Shown piece by piece: positions 17,652 through 26,412 of a stretch of 40,108 nt of DNA; the stretch's first letter is position 1; each line of letters starts with the position of its first letter. Origin of the DNA: Gemmatimonadota bacterium. GTDB lineage: Bacteria > ARS69. The notes under the pieces are model-generated. The model worked only from the letters and a program-made list of their open reading frames with translations, ran no database searches and was not told the origin of the DNA. A program made the translations under genes and the position numbers. The stretch covers positions 1 through 40,108 of the forward strand of contig JASLLL010000026.1 in assembly GCA_030747075.1 (NCBI GenBank), written 5' to 3'.

Positions 17652-18838
17652 ACTCGGGAAGGCGCGTTCGCGGCGGTGGCATTGCCAGAGCTTTGGAGCC
17701 ACTGGTGTTCCGAGCATTGGAGCTGTTGCTCGCCCGGCGTGCCCGAGGGGCTTCGCTGAGTTTCGGGGACTCGCTGGATTCAACCCGTGACATTCTGCTC
17801 TGCGCCGTAGGGGGAACCGCGGACCTCTTGTCCGTACTGCCCGCCGCGCGCGCGCTGGCGGAACGGTTCCGGCTGGCTCGGATCCATGTACTGGCCAGTC
17901 CCGAAACCGTCGGTGTGCTGGAGGCGCGCTCGGAGATCTTCGAAGTCATTCCCTGGTCCGCTGCACCGGGGTCCGCTCTCTCCCGCGGATTCTGGGAGAC
18001 GGTTCGAGATCTGCGGCGCCGGTCATTTGACATGGCGGTGGCCTTCGACGAAGGGGACGCCCGGCTGGAGAGAATCCTGATGGGTCTTTGCGGTGCACGC
18101 CTGAGAGTGGGAGTGCACCCGCAGGGCTTCGACGCGGGGCTGAACCTCGTCATCACTACGGCGGTGGCTCCGGGGTACCGGCCGGTTCGGGAACCGGGCT
18201 TTCTCTCGTTTCTGGGCATTCCTTCCGAGTCGCTGCTTCCCGGGTTGGACCTGCCGGTAAAGGATCTGCAGTACGCCCGGCGTCTGCTGGACCTTCGGAG
18301 AACGGGTCGCGCGAAGCTGCTGGTTGGCGTGGATCCGGGAGCGGGTCGCTGCGGATTCCATCCGTCGCCTGAGAAACTTGCGTGGCTGGTAGAGACGCTC
18401 GCGGAGAAGCGCGAAGCGGAGCCGATTGTTCTGACGGATGGCAGTGGCGCGTCATGGACCGAGGCCTTTCAGGACGCGCTCAGCACGCCCACGCTGGATA
18501 TTGCGCCACGCGGGACACGGGATGTCCTGGCGTGCCTTGCCGGTTGTGATCTTTTCCTGGCCGGGAATACGGACCTGTTCCATGTTGCCGTCGCATTGGG
18601 GATTCCCTCCATCGGTCTGTTTGGCGCGGAGGATGGAGCGCGATGGACTCCTCCTGAATCGGGTCGATGCCGGATTATTCGCTATCGTCCCGGGGATCGA
18701 GTGGTCTCGGCCGACTTCCTGGAGCTGGCGGATTCCGTCCGCGAAGGCAGGATGCCCCCGGAACCGCAGGAGAGGGACACTTCCCGGGCGGCTGAAGACT
18801 CTCCGGCTGGGGAGACCATCCGACTGGACCCCGCCTGA
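17642..18838 (+). CDS. Glycosyltransferase family 9 (heptosyltransferase-like) protein
   Basis: 398 residues. Residues about 50-70 resemble the N-terminal GT9 strand and helix, with TADLLSVLP where the family usually has GD followed by LP. The C-terminal donor half has LAGNTDLFHVAVALGIPSIG (about 304-323) in place of the common NDTGxxH block; the histidine is kept. GT9 enzymes move ADP-heptose or related sugars to the LPS core. The N-terminal extension (about 1-45) is basic and helical and may attach to the membrane. Which sugar it uses cannot be told. It lies just before msbA, in a run of five GT9 genes over about 12 kb. Confidence 0.8.
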   Translation: MRVDSGRRVRGGGIARALEPLVFRALELLLARRARGASLSFGDSLDSTRDILLCAVGGTADLLSVLPAARALAERFRLARIHVLASPETVGVLEARSEIFEVIPWSAAPGSALSRGFWETVRDLRRRSFDMAVAFDEGDARLERILMGLCGARLRVGVHPQGFDAGLNLVITTAVAPGYRPVREPGFLSFLGIPSESLLPGLDLPVKDLQYARRLLDLRRTGRAKLLVGVDPGAGRCGFHPSPEKLAWLVETLAEKREAEPIVLTDGSGASWTEAFQDALSTPTLDIAPRGTRDVLACLAGCDLFLAGNTDLFHVAVALGIPSIGLFGAEDGARWTPPESGRCRIIRYRPGDRVVSADFLELADSVREGRMPPEPQERDTSRAAEDSPAGETIRLDPA

Positions 18839-18861
18839 GATCCCCACTACCCTCTCTCCCC

Positions 18862-20718
18862 ATGATTCCCGGTACGAAGCTTCGTCTATTCCGGATGGTA
18901 CTCCGGCACGGTCCTCTGCTGGCCGCCACTCTGGCGGCGACGGCGGTGTATGCCCTCGTCAGCGGCGTCTCTCTGGGCATGATCCTCCCGTTTCTGGACC
19001 TCCTCTTTGCGGGAGGCGATCCTTCAGTGGGGCCCCTTCCCGAAGGGGCTGGCGTCCTGGAGACATTCCGCCACTCCGTTCAGGCTTGGGCGCTCGACCG
19101 TTTCTTCTCCGATTCGCCGCGTGAGGCTCTGCTGCGGGTCTGCGCGTTTCTGATCGCCGCGTTCTTCCTGAAAGGCCTGTTTGGCTATCTTCAGGCGATC
19201 GCCGCCGTCACCCTCGAAGAACGGGTGCTGAAAGACCTCCGGGACGCGCTCTTCACCCACCTGCAGACGCTCTCCATGGGATGGTTCGCCGGTCGTCGCG
19301 CCGGGGATCTCCTCTCGAGAGCCACCAATGATGTGGCGGTCGTGCGCAAGGGAGTCTCCTCGATGTTCCGGAGTCTCCCTCGCGACATTCTTCTGGTGCT
19401 GGTGTACGGAGTGATCGTGTTTGTCGCGAGCTGGCGGCTGGCTCTTCTGTGCGTGGTGGTCTTCCCGCTCCTCTCGATCATCATCCGGGCGATCGGTCGG
19501 CGCATTCGGCGCAGATCGCGCCTGGCTCAAGAGGAGATGGGCGATGTGTCCACGCTCTTTCACGAGGCGGTCACGGGGATTCGCGTGGTGAAGGCCTTCG
19601 GCGCGGAGGGCTTCGCGCTGGCGCGGTTCCTCGAAAAGACCCGCTCTTACCTGCGAAGCGTGGTTCGCCTTCGTCGCGTGGCGTCTCTGGCCGGGCCCAT
19701 TGCCGAGTGGATGGGTGCGCTCGGCGCGGTTCTCGTTCTGTGGTACGGCGGCACACGGGTAATGGACGGTACCGGGCTCTCGCCGGAGTGGTTCGTGATC
19801 TTCCTCGCGGCCATGGTTTCGCTTCAGCATCCGGTGCGTGGGCTCACCCAGATCCACACACATCTGGAAGAAGGCGACGCGGCCGCCGCCCGGATTTTCG
19901 ACATACTGGATACCGAACCGAAGGTGCGGGAGCAGTCGCATGCGAAGGCGGTGACCGGATTCCGGGATCGGCTTGTGTTTGATGCCGTGTCCTTTCAGTA
20001 TGCACCGGATCTTCCCGTGATTCGTGATGTCTCCTTGACGGTGGCTCGCGGTGAGGTAGTGGCGGTCGTCGGGCCCAGCGGTTCCGGGAAATCGACGCTG
20101 GTGGATATGATCCCGCGCTTCCACGATCCGGAGTCGGGCCGGGTTCTTCTGGACGGTGTGGATCTGAAGGAACTGCGACTGGATGATCTCCGCGGCCTTC
20201 TGGGAATCGTCACGCAGGAGACCATCCTCTTCCACGACACCATCCGTGCGAACATTGCGTTTGCAGACCCGTCTCCCGACGAGGGGAAGTTGGTTGCGGC
20301 GGCGCGTGCCGCGAACGCGGAGGCCTTCATCCGCAATCTCCCCTCGGGGTATGACACGATCATCGGGGATCGGGGAACGCGGCTCTCCGGCGGAGAGCGG
20401 CAGAGAGTGTCCATCGCGCGGGCGATCTATCGGAATCCGGAGATCCTCATCTTCGACGAGGCCACCTCGGCGCTGGACTCGGAGAGTGAAGCGCAGGTGC
20501 AGGAGGCGATTGACCATCTGATGAAGAGTCGGACAGCGGTCGTGATTGCGCATCGGCTTTCGACGGTTCGGAACGCGCATCGGATCGTGGTGCTGGACAA
20601 GGGGCGCGTCGTGGAAACGGGTGACCACGCAACCCTCCAGGCGAAGGGGGGACTGTACTCCCGTCTCTGCGAAGGCCAGTTCGCGCTGGACCGGCCCGAT
20701 GCCCGGGGCGCGGAATGA
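18862..20718 (+). CDS. msbA: MsbA-type lipid A-core flippase (ABC exporter half-transporter)
   Basis: 618 residues. Six predicted membrane helices fill about 15-330, fused to one ATPase domain. Walker A GPSGSGKST is at 404-412, the signature LSGGERQR at 508-515, Walker B ILIFDE ends at D532/E533, and the H-loop IAHRLST follows. As a homodimer it would flip core-lipid A across the inner membrane. Its place among core glycosyltransferases supports that over a general drug exporter. The ATG has little ribosome-site complementarity upstream; the leader is C-rich. The stop overlaps the next gene as ATGA. Confidence 0.9.
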   Translation: MIPGTKLRLFRMVLRHGPLLAATLAATAVYALVSGVSLGMILPFLDLLFAGGDPSVGPLPEGAGVLETFRHSVQAWALDRFFSDSPREALLRVCAFLIAAFFLKGLFGYLQAIAAVTLEERVLKDLRDALFTHLQTLSMGWFAGRRAGDLLSRATNDVAVVRKGVSSMFRSLPRDILLVLVYGVIVFVASWRLALLCVVVFPLLSIIIRAIGRRIRRRSRLAQEEMGDVSTLFHEAVTGIRVVKAFGAEGFALARFLEKTRSYLRSVVRLRRVASLAGPIAEWMGALGAVLVLWYGGTRVMDGTGLSPEWFVIFLAAMVSLQHPVRGLTQIHTHLEEGDAAAARIFDILDTEPKVREQSHAKAVTGFRDRLVFDAVSFQYAPDLPVIRDVSLTVARGEVVAVVGPSGSGKSTLVDMIPRFHDPESGRVLLDGVDLKELRLDDLRGLLGIVTQETILFHDTIRANIAFADPSPDEGKLVAAARAANAEAFIRNLPSGYDTIIGDRGTRLSGGERQRVSIARAIYRNPEILIFDEATSALDSESEAQVQEAIDHLMKSRTAVVIAHRLSTVRNAHRIVVLDKGRVVETGDHATLQAKGGLYSRLCEGQFALDRPDARGAE

Positions 20719-21698
20719 GTGCCCCGCAGTCGATCCTGATCTGCCGCCTTTCGGCATTGGGAGACATCGTCCTGTCGCAGCCGGTCGCCGCGGGTCTTCG
20801 CGCGGCGTATCCCGATGCGCACATTGCCTATCTGGCCAGGCGCCCGCTGGGGCGGATCCTCTCCGCCTGTGCGGAGATTGACGCACTGCATGAGTGGGAA
20901 GGAGGACATGCGGGCCTTCCCCCGGGGGTGGCGGAACGGGAGTGGGAACTGGTGGTGGATCTGTCGGCCACGGGGCGAAGCCGTCGCCTCCTGCGGGGAG
21001 TGCGGCGGCAGCGGGTACTACGCGCATCGAAGCAGTCCGTGCGACGGCGCGCGCTCGTGATGTGCCGGGCACTGGGGACCTGGAGATTCCATGTGGACCC
21101 GGCAGTGGACCGAACCCTCAGCGTGCTGAAGAAGGCGAACATCCCGGTCTTGAGCCGGCGCCCGAGGCTTGCGGTGAATGGGACGCCCAACCCTTCGCGT
21201 GTCCTCCTCGCACCCGGAGGGGGCCGCGCGCTGAAGCGATGGGCACCGAGTCGGTTCTCCGGCATCGGGCGCCGTGTGACGGAAGCGGGCGGGAGCGTCG
21301 TGATCGCAGGAGCCGCGGATGAGCGCGCGCTGCTCGAAGAGGTGGCAGGCGGTATTCCGCAAGGCTCCGTGGAGATTCGAGCGGGTGAGGATCCTGAGCG
21401 TCTGCCCGAAGTCGTCGCGGAGTGCGGAGTGGCTCTGACCAATGATTCCGGACTGCTGCATGTCGCCGAAGCGGTGGGCGTTCCCGTGGTGGCGGTCTTC
21501 GGGGCCACCCACCCCGACCTGGGATTCGGGCCGTTGGACTCCGCCTCCACCGTGATTCACACGGGGATTTCGTGCAGCCCGTGCGATATCCATGGACCGA
21601 ACCGCTGTCGGTACGCGCATGGGCGCTGCCTGACGGACATTTCCGAGGAGCAGGTATGGCTCGCGGTGGAATCGCGCATGAGGAGTGAGGCTTCGTGA
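20715..21698 (+). CDS. Glycosyltransferase family 9 protein, likely ADP-heptose:LPS heptosyltransferase
   Basis: 327 residues. The N-terminal motif ICRLSALGDIVLSQP (9-23) is the GT9 acceptor-side signature. The donor side has LTNDSGLLHVAEAVGVP (about 236-252), followed by VFGATHP and a cysteine-containing tail (CSPCD and RCLTDI). It resembles WaaC/WaaF-type enzymes that add L-glycero-D-manno-heptose to Kdo or the first heptose, but I cannot separate these. It is coupled to msbA and to the next GT9 by 4-base overlaps. Confidence 0.87.
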   Translation: MSAPQSILICRLSALGDIVLSQPVAAGLRAAYPDAHIAYLARRPLGRILSACAEIDALHEWEGGHAGLPPGVAEREWELVVDLSATGRSRRLLRGVRRQRVLRASKQSVRRRALVMCRALGTWRFHVDPAVDRTLSVLKKANIPVLSRRPRLAVNGTPNPSRVLLAPGGGRALKRWAPSRFSGIGRRVTEAGGSVVIAGAADERALLEEVAGGIPQGSVEIRAGEDPERLPEVVAECGVALTNDSGLLHVAEAVGVPVVAVFGATHPDLGFGPLDSASTVIHTGISCSPCDIHGPNRCRYAHGRCLTDISEEQVWLAVESRMRSEAS

Positions 21699-22867
21699 TG
21701 GTGCGAAAACACATGGAGAGACGGGGGAAGCGGCTTCTGTCCCATGCGCTTGGCCGGGTTCTTGGGGAAGGAACCGCTACTGCCGGGGAGAGTTCGCCGG
21801 ATCTTCGGTGTGCGGCCTCCGTCCTCCTCATCCGCCAGCACAACCAACTGGGCGACATGCTCCTCTCGACGCCGGTGTTTCGTGCGGTGCGTGCGTGTGC
21901 TCCGAATGCGCGGATTGACCTTGTGGCCGGGCCGGAGAACCTCGAAGCGGTGCGGGGAAACGCGCATCTGGATGAGGTTCTGCTCTTTGACAAGGCGGCG
22001 TTGCGGAGTTCTCCGAGGAGAGCGCTCGCGTTCCTGAGGCGATTGCGGTCCCCGGCGTATGAGGTGGCCATCGTGATGAACACGGTGGCGTTTTCCGTGA
22101 CGGCCGCGTGGATCGCGGTGCTTTCAGGAGCGAGGCAGCGTGTGGGGAGAGCCGGTCCGGGGGGTCTGGGAGCGGACATGGCATCGGGGTTGTTCCATCA
22201 TGTCCTTCCGGCTCCAACGCCGGGCCGACACCAGTCGGATGTCAACCTGGATCTTGTGACGCCGTTGGGCGCGGACGGTGGGGACCGCCGCTGCGAGATC
22301 TTCCTCACGGAACAGGAGGCGGGCAAGGGGCGGCTGTCGCTGGATGCGGCCATCGGTCCCGGCAGGGCGGGGAGTGCTCGCGTGGTGCTGCATCCGGGGG
22401 CCGGGAAGATTCCGAACCGATGGAGTGCGGCGCGGTTCGGCGAGGTTGCGTCGGCGCTGGTGCGCGACGGGCATCGCGTGGTGCTGGCGGCGGGACCCGG
22501 CGAGGAGCACCTTCTGCATGAGGCGGAGGCAGCCGCTGAGGGCGCTCTTCCGCGCCTTCCTTCGATGGGAATCCGGGAACTGGCCGGCAGCATGGCGGAA
22601 GCGGATCTGATCGTGGCCAACGACACCGGCGTGTTGCACTTTGCAGCCGCCACACGGACGAGCACGCTGGCGCTCTTCGGACCGACGGACGCTGCGGAAT
22701 GGTGTCCCGCCGATGTGGGGGTCGAAGTGCTGGCCGCGCCGGGTGCGGATCTGGACTCGCTGCCGGTGGAAGCGGTGCGCGCGGCGGCCAGACGAATGGC
22801 CACTGCCGCAGCCTCCTCCCGCCCCGGACCGGCGGCGGAAGGAATCGTCAGGGAGGAACCCGCATGA
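21695..22867 (+). CDS. Glycosyltransferase family 9 protein
   Basis: 390 residues from GTG 21695 in a GTGA overlap; ATG 21698 is an equally good start. A basic leader of about 45 residues precedes LLIRQHNQLGDMLLSTPVF (about 46-64), the GT9 signature. The donor side has HPGAGKIPNRWS and IVANDTGVLHFAAATRTS. The sequence is distinct from its GT9 neighbours, so this is not a recent tandem copy. It probably adds a heptose or hexose to the core. The stop overlaps waaF as ATGA. Confidence 0.86.
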   Translation: MMVRKHMERRGKRLLSHALGRVLGEGTATAGESSPDLRCAASVLLIRQHNQLGDMLLSTPVFRAVRACAPNARIDLVAGPENLEAVRGNAHLDEVLLFDKAALRSSPRRALAFLRRLRSPAYEVAIVMNTVAFSVTAAWIAVLSGARQRVGRAGPGGLGADMASGLFHHVLPAPTPGRHQSDVNLDLVTPLGADGGDRRCEIFLTEQEAGKGRLSLDAAIGPGRAGSARVVLHPGAGKIPNRWSAARFGEVASALVRDGHRVVLAAGPGEEHLLHEAEAAAEGALPRLPSMGIRELAGSMAEADLIVANDTGVLHFAAATRTSTLALFGPTDAAEWCPADVGVEVLAAPGADLDSLPVEAVRAAARRMATAAASSRPGPAAEGIVREEPA

Positions 22868-23853
22868 GCGAGGGTCGCGTGGCATTTCGCGCTCCGGGCT
22901 GGCTGGGGGACGCGGTGATGGCGACAGTAATCCCCATGGCCCTCCGGCGGGTCTATGCGGAGAAGGATGTGACGGTCCTGTGCACTCAGGGACTGGGTGA
23001 TCTATTCCGAGGGCTTCCGGTTCCCTGCGCTGTGCGCGAGTTTGAACGCGGGACCGAGGTGGATGCGTATCGAGAGGGAGCGTTTGATCGCGTGCTTCTC
23101 GGGCCGGATTCCTTCGGGAGTGCATGGAGGGCGTTTCGCGGTGGAGTCGCAAGACGCGGAGGTTTTGCGACGGCGCGGAGGGGACTCCTCCTGACGGACC
23201 GGTTGGCGTCCGCTCGTTGGCGCAGGGATCGGCATCAGGTGGAGAACTACCGGGAACTGGGAGACCTCTGGGGAGAGACCCATCCGACGGACGAACCCCG
23301 CATCGTGCCGCGTGGGGAATGGGTGGAAGCCGCGGCGGGTCTCTGGCCGAAGACGGGACCTCCTCGCGTGGCATTGCAGCCCGGGGCCAGCTATGGCCCC
23401 GCGAAGCGCTGGCCGGTCGAACGCTATGCCGCCCTGGTGAATGCCCTGCTCGATCGAGGGCTGGATGTTGCCCTCGTGGGCGGCCCCGCCGATCATGCGA
23501 TTTCGGAGGAGGTGCTGTCGGGCGTGTCGGGAACGGTGACGAATCTGACAGGGAAGACGACAGTCGGAACATTGGCCGCAATCCTCCATAGTGCGGACAC
23601 ACTTGTGACCAACGACACCGGACCCATGCATCTGTGCGCTGCGGTGGGCACTCCGGTGGTGGCCATCTTCGGTTCCACAAGTCCGCTGTGGACCGGGCCT
23701 CGCGGGGAGGGGCACCGGATTGTTCAGGAGAGACTCTCCTGCGCACCGTGCTTTCGCAGAGCGTGCAGGATAGGCTACGGTTGTCTCCTCGGGATTGCCG
23801 TGGAGCGAGTGTTGGCGGATGTGGAGACGATTCTGAATCGGGGGAGCGCATGA
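22864..23853 (+). CDS. waaF: ADP-heptose:LPS heptosyltransferase II (WaaF-like)
   Basis: 329 residues from the ATG at 22864; the frame is open further upstream only inside the preceding gene. It opens with APGWLGDAVMATV and later shows QPGASYGPAKRWP, TGKTTVGTLAAIL, TNDTGPMHLCAAVGTP, FGSTSPLWTGP and the cysteine-rich tail CAPCFRRACRIGYGC. This order is typical of the WaaF subfamily, which adds the second heptose. The two heptose-donor genes hldE1 and hldE2 follow directly, which supports the assignment. Confidence 0.9.
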   Translation: MSEGRVAFRAPGWLGDAVMATVIPMALRRVYAEKDVTVLCTQGLGDLFRGLPVPCAVREFERGTEVDAYREGAFDRVLLGPDSFGSAWRAFRGGVARRGGFATARRGLLLTDRLASARWRRDRHQVENYRELGDLWGETHPTDEPRIVPRGEWVEAAAGLWPKTGPPRVALQPGASYGPAKRWPVERYAALVNALLDRGLDVALVGGPADHAISEEVLSGVSGTVTNLTGKTTVGTLAAILHSADTLVTNDTGPMHLCAAVGTPVVAIFGSTSPLWTGPRGEGHRIVQERLSCAPCFRRACRIGYGCLLGIAVERVLADVETILNRGSA

Positions 23854-24848
23854 CGCTGGACGGACACCGTGCAAGGCTCGCCGAACTTCTTCGACGCATG
23901 AAGGGGATTCGTGTGCTGGTACTGGGCGATCTCGTCGCGGACGAATATGTGTACGGGGAAACGCGCCGCGTCTCCAGGGAAGCACCCGTCTTGATCCTGC
24001 AGCGTGTGGGCGGGAAAGTGATTCCGGGAGGCGCTGGCAATGCCGTACTGAATGTTGCGGCTCTGGGCGGCGTGCCCGTGCCGGTTGGGATTGTCGGTCC
24101 GGGAGCGACCGCGGACCGTCTGGTCGCGGAGTTCGAGCGCCGGGGTATTGAGACCGCTTCGATCGTGCGGGACTCGGTACGCCCCACCGTGCGGAAGACA
24201 CGGGTCATGGCCGGTGGGGCACATGGCCAGAAGCAGCAGGTTCTTCGCATCGACGAAGCGGATGAAGCCCCCGTCTCGTCGGAGGCCGAAGAGGCCCTCC
24301 TTGCGCGGGGCGTGGAGTGGGCCCGGCAGGCGGATGCCGTGATTCTGTCGGATTACGGGTACGGCACGCTGACGGATCGCGTGATTGAGGAAGTGCTGGC
24401 CGTAGCGAATGCGCGCGGTCTTCCGGTCTGCGCGGACTCCCGATACCGGCTGAGAGCATTTCGAGGCGTCACCTTCGCGACGCCCAACGAAGAAGAAGCG
24501 GCGCAGGCGGTGGGGGGAGACCCGGGACAAGACCACGGCCAGGTGGCGGATCGTCTGCGAGAGAGGCTGAATGCCTCTTTTGCACTGGTGACCCGGGGAC
24601 GCGACGGGATGATCGTCTCAGAAGGAAGCAGCGCGCCGGTGGAGATTCCCGCGTGGGGCGAAGCCGAAGCCGCCGATGTCACGGGCGCCGGGGATACCGT
24701 TGCAGCGACGACCACGCTGGCGATCGCTGCCGGCGCCTCCCCGGCGGATGCGGCGCGTCTGGCCAGCATCACGGCGGGAATCGTGGTCACCAAGCATGGG
24801 GCCGCGACGACGACCCCCGGAGAGGTGGCGAGACTTGCGGGACTGTAA
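23850..24848 (+). CDS. hldA: D-glycero-beta-D-manno-heptose-7-phosphate kinase (HldE1/RfaE1)
   Basis: 332 residues, PfkB/ribokinase family. The start ATG is in an ATGA overlap with waaF. Motifs are VLVLGDLVADEYVYG (22-36), IPGGAGNAVLNVAALGG (54-70) and the catalytic TGAGDT with D282. It phosphorylates heptose 7-phosphate at C1 for ADP-heptose synthesis. In E. coli this is the N-terminal half of HldE; here it is a separate protein, as in Neisseria HldA. The partner nucleotidyltransferase follows. GmhA, GmhB and HldD are not in the window. Confidence 0.92.
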   Translation: MTLDGHRARLAELLRRMKGIRVLVLGDLVADEYVYGETRRVSREAPVLILQRVGGKVIPGGAGNAVLNVAALGGVPVPVGIVGPGATADRLVAEFERRGIETASIVRDSVRPTVRKTRVMAGGAHGQKQQVLRIDEADEAPVSSEAEEALLARGVEWARQADAVILSDYGYGTLTDRVIEEVLAVANARGLPVCADSRYRLRAFRGVTFATPNEEEAAQAVGGDPGQDHGQVADRLRERLNASFALVTRGRDGMIVSEGSSAPVEIPAWGEAEAADVTGAGDTVAATTTLAIAAGASPADAARLASITAGIVVTKHGAATTTPGEVARLAGL

Positions 24849-25338
24849 TGAGCGTGTCCTGAAACTGGATGAACTGGCGGCCGAAGTCCGGCAGCTGCGA
24901 GCGGACGCGTCCGGCCTTCGTGTGGTTCTGGCGAACGGGATCTTCGATCTCCTGCATGTGGGGCATGTCCGCTATCTGCTGGGGGCTCGAAGCGTGGGGG
25001 ACTTCCTGATCGTGGCGGTGAACGATGATGCTTCCGCAGCCCGGCACAAGGGCCCGGGTCGTCCCTTTGTCTGCGCACGCGAGCGCGCGGAGATGGTGGC
25101 GTCGCTGCGTGGAGTCGATCGGGTGGTGCTCTTCGGCGAAGATACGGTGGAGGCTGTTCTCCGGGCGATTCGACCGGACATCCACGCGAAGGGAACCGAC
25201 TACACCGAGGAATCGGTCCCCGAGCGGGAGATGACGGCCTCTCTGGGAGGGCGAACGGTGATTGTCGGTGATCCCAAGGACCACTCTTCGACGAATCTCC
25301 TTGAAGTGATTCTGGAGAGAACCGGACGAACCGAGTGA
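24835..25338 (+). CDS. hldC: D-glycero-beta-D-manno-heptose-1-phosphate adenylyltransferase (HldE2/RfaE2)
   Basis: 167 residues if it starts at TTG 24835, which has GGAGAGG nine bases upstream and overlaps the kinase gene by 14 bases. The cytidylyltransferase-like fold shows FDLLHVGHVRYL with HVGH at 41-44, VNDDAS, GPGRPF, and the C-terminal DHSSTNLLE in place of the common GHSTT block. It adenylates heptose 1-phosphate. An ATG at 24848, overlapping the kinase stop, would be the expected start, but its frame stops after four codons; a single extra base there would give an ordinary N terminus (MSRVLKLDEL). See findings. Confidence 0.88.
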   Translation: MRDCNERVLKLDELAAEVRQLRADASGLRVVLANGIFDLLHVGHVRYLLGARSVGDFLIVAVNDDASAARHKGPGRPFVCARERAEMVASLRGVDRVVLFGEDTVEAVLRAIRPDIHAKGTDYTEESVPEREMTASLGGRTVIVGDPKDHSSTNLLEVILERTGRTE

Positions 25339-26411
25339 ATATATTGCAGATGACCCACCAGGGGGATCTGGGCGGCGCCACGCGATCCATCACTTGGCTC
25401 TGTCGGGGCCTTGCTGAAAGAGGGCATCGTGTGTTTGTGGCATGTCGGGGAGAGAGTCGCCTTGCGGCGGCGCTGGCCGCGGATCCCGTGACGCTGGTGG
25501 AGACGGATCTCTCTCGCGGGCCGGGTCTCGTGGCGGATGCCTTCCGCTGGCGACGCTGGGTGCGGGAGCATGAGATCGATGTGGTCAATGCCCACGCGTC
25601 GCTGGACCGGCACTTGGCTTCCTATCTACGAGTCCTGGGGTTTCGCGGCGCGGTCGTACATACGCGAAGGAATGTCCCGCTCACCACAGGAGGGCGCGTC
25701 CGCGCTGCCTTCGACGCGGCCACCACGGATGCGATCGTCTGCGTGTCGGAGCGTGTGGCTTGTCAGGTCGTGGCGGCGGGGGTTCCCGAGGAGCGGGTTC
25801 ACACCATCCTGAACGGCCTGCCCATGGACCGGGTGGCGCCGTCTTCCGGGGAGTCGTCTGAACTTCGTCAAAGGCTGAACCTCGACCCGGGAACGCCGGT
25901 TGTGGGGGTCGTGGCCCGGCGCAAGTCGCAGGAAGACCTCCTTCGTGCGGTCATTCGCCTGGAGAGGCCCGTGGAGATTCTCTTTGCCGGAGTGGAGGAA
26001 GATCCGGAACTCCTGAGTCTTGCCCGCGAGCTGCCGGAGGGCAGCCGGCTCCACTGCCTTGGGTATATCGGCGAGGTCGCGGCGGTACTGGGACTCCTGG
26101 ATGTCTTCGTGCTGCCCTCCTCCATTGAGGGGTTTTCGTTGGCGTTGCTGGAGGCGATGGCGCGGGGCCTTCCGTGTATCGCCACGGATGCGGGAGGGAA
26201 TCGCGAAGCCCTCGCCGACGGTGCGGGGATCCTTGTACCGCCCGGGGATGTCCGCGCACTGGCGAATGCGCTTGCCGGGCTGCTGGATGACGCGGATGCT
26301 CGGCGGGAAATGGGGGAGAGTGCGCGAGACAGGGCGCGGGATCGCTTTCATGTGAACCGCACGGTGGAGCGGACTGCCGCTCTCTACCAGAGCATTCTTG
26401 CGGGAGGATGA
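25335..26411 (+). CDS. Glycosyltransferase family 4 protein
   Basis: 358 residues, GTG start in a GTGA overlap. The N-terminal GT4 acceptor domain begins MNILQMTHQGDLGGATRS, with a glycine-rich loop. The C-terminal donor domain has the E-x7-E motif EGFSLALLE (E265 and E273) and GLPCIATDAGGNREAL. It transfers a sugar from an activated donor with retention; sugar and acceptor cannot be read from the sequence. Placed between the heptose genes and a ligase-like gene, it probably extends the outer core or O-glycan. No membrane segments. Confidence 0.88.
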   Translation: MNILQMTHQGDLGGATRSITWLCRGLAERGHRVFVACRGESRLAAALAADPVTLVETDLSRGPGLVADAFRWRRWVREHEIDVVNAHASLDRHLASYLRVLGFRGAVVHTRRNVPLTTGGRVRAAFDAATTDAIVCVSERVACQVVAAGVPEERVHTILNGLPMDRVAPSSGESSELRQRLNLDPGTPVVGVVARRKSQEDLLRAVIRLERPVEILFAGVEEDPELLSLARELPEGSRLHCLGYIGEVAAVLGLLDVFVLPSSIEGFSLALLEAMARGLPCIATDAGGNREALADGAGILVPPGDVRALANALAGLLDDADARREMGESARDRARDRFHVNRTVERTAALYQSILAGG

Positions 26412-26412
26412 T

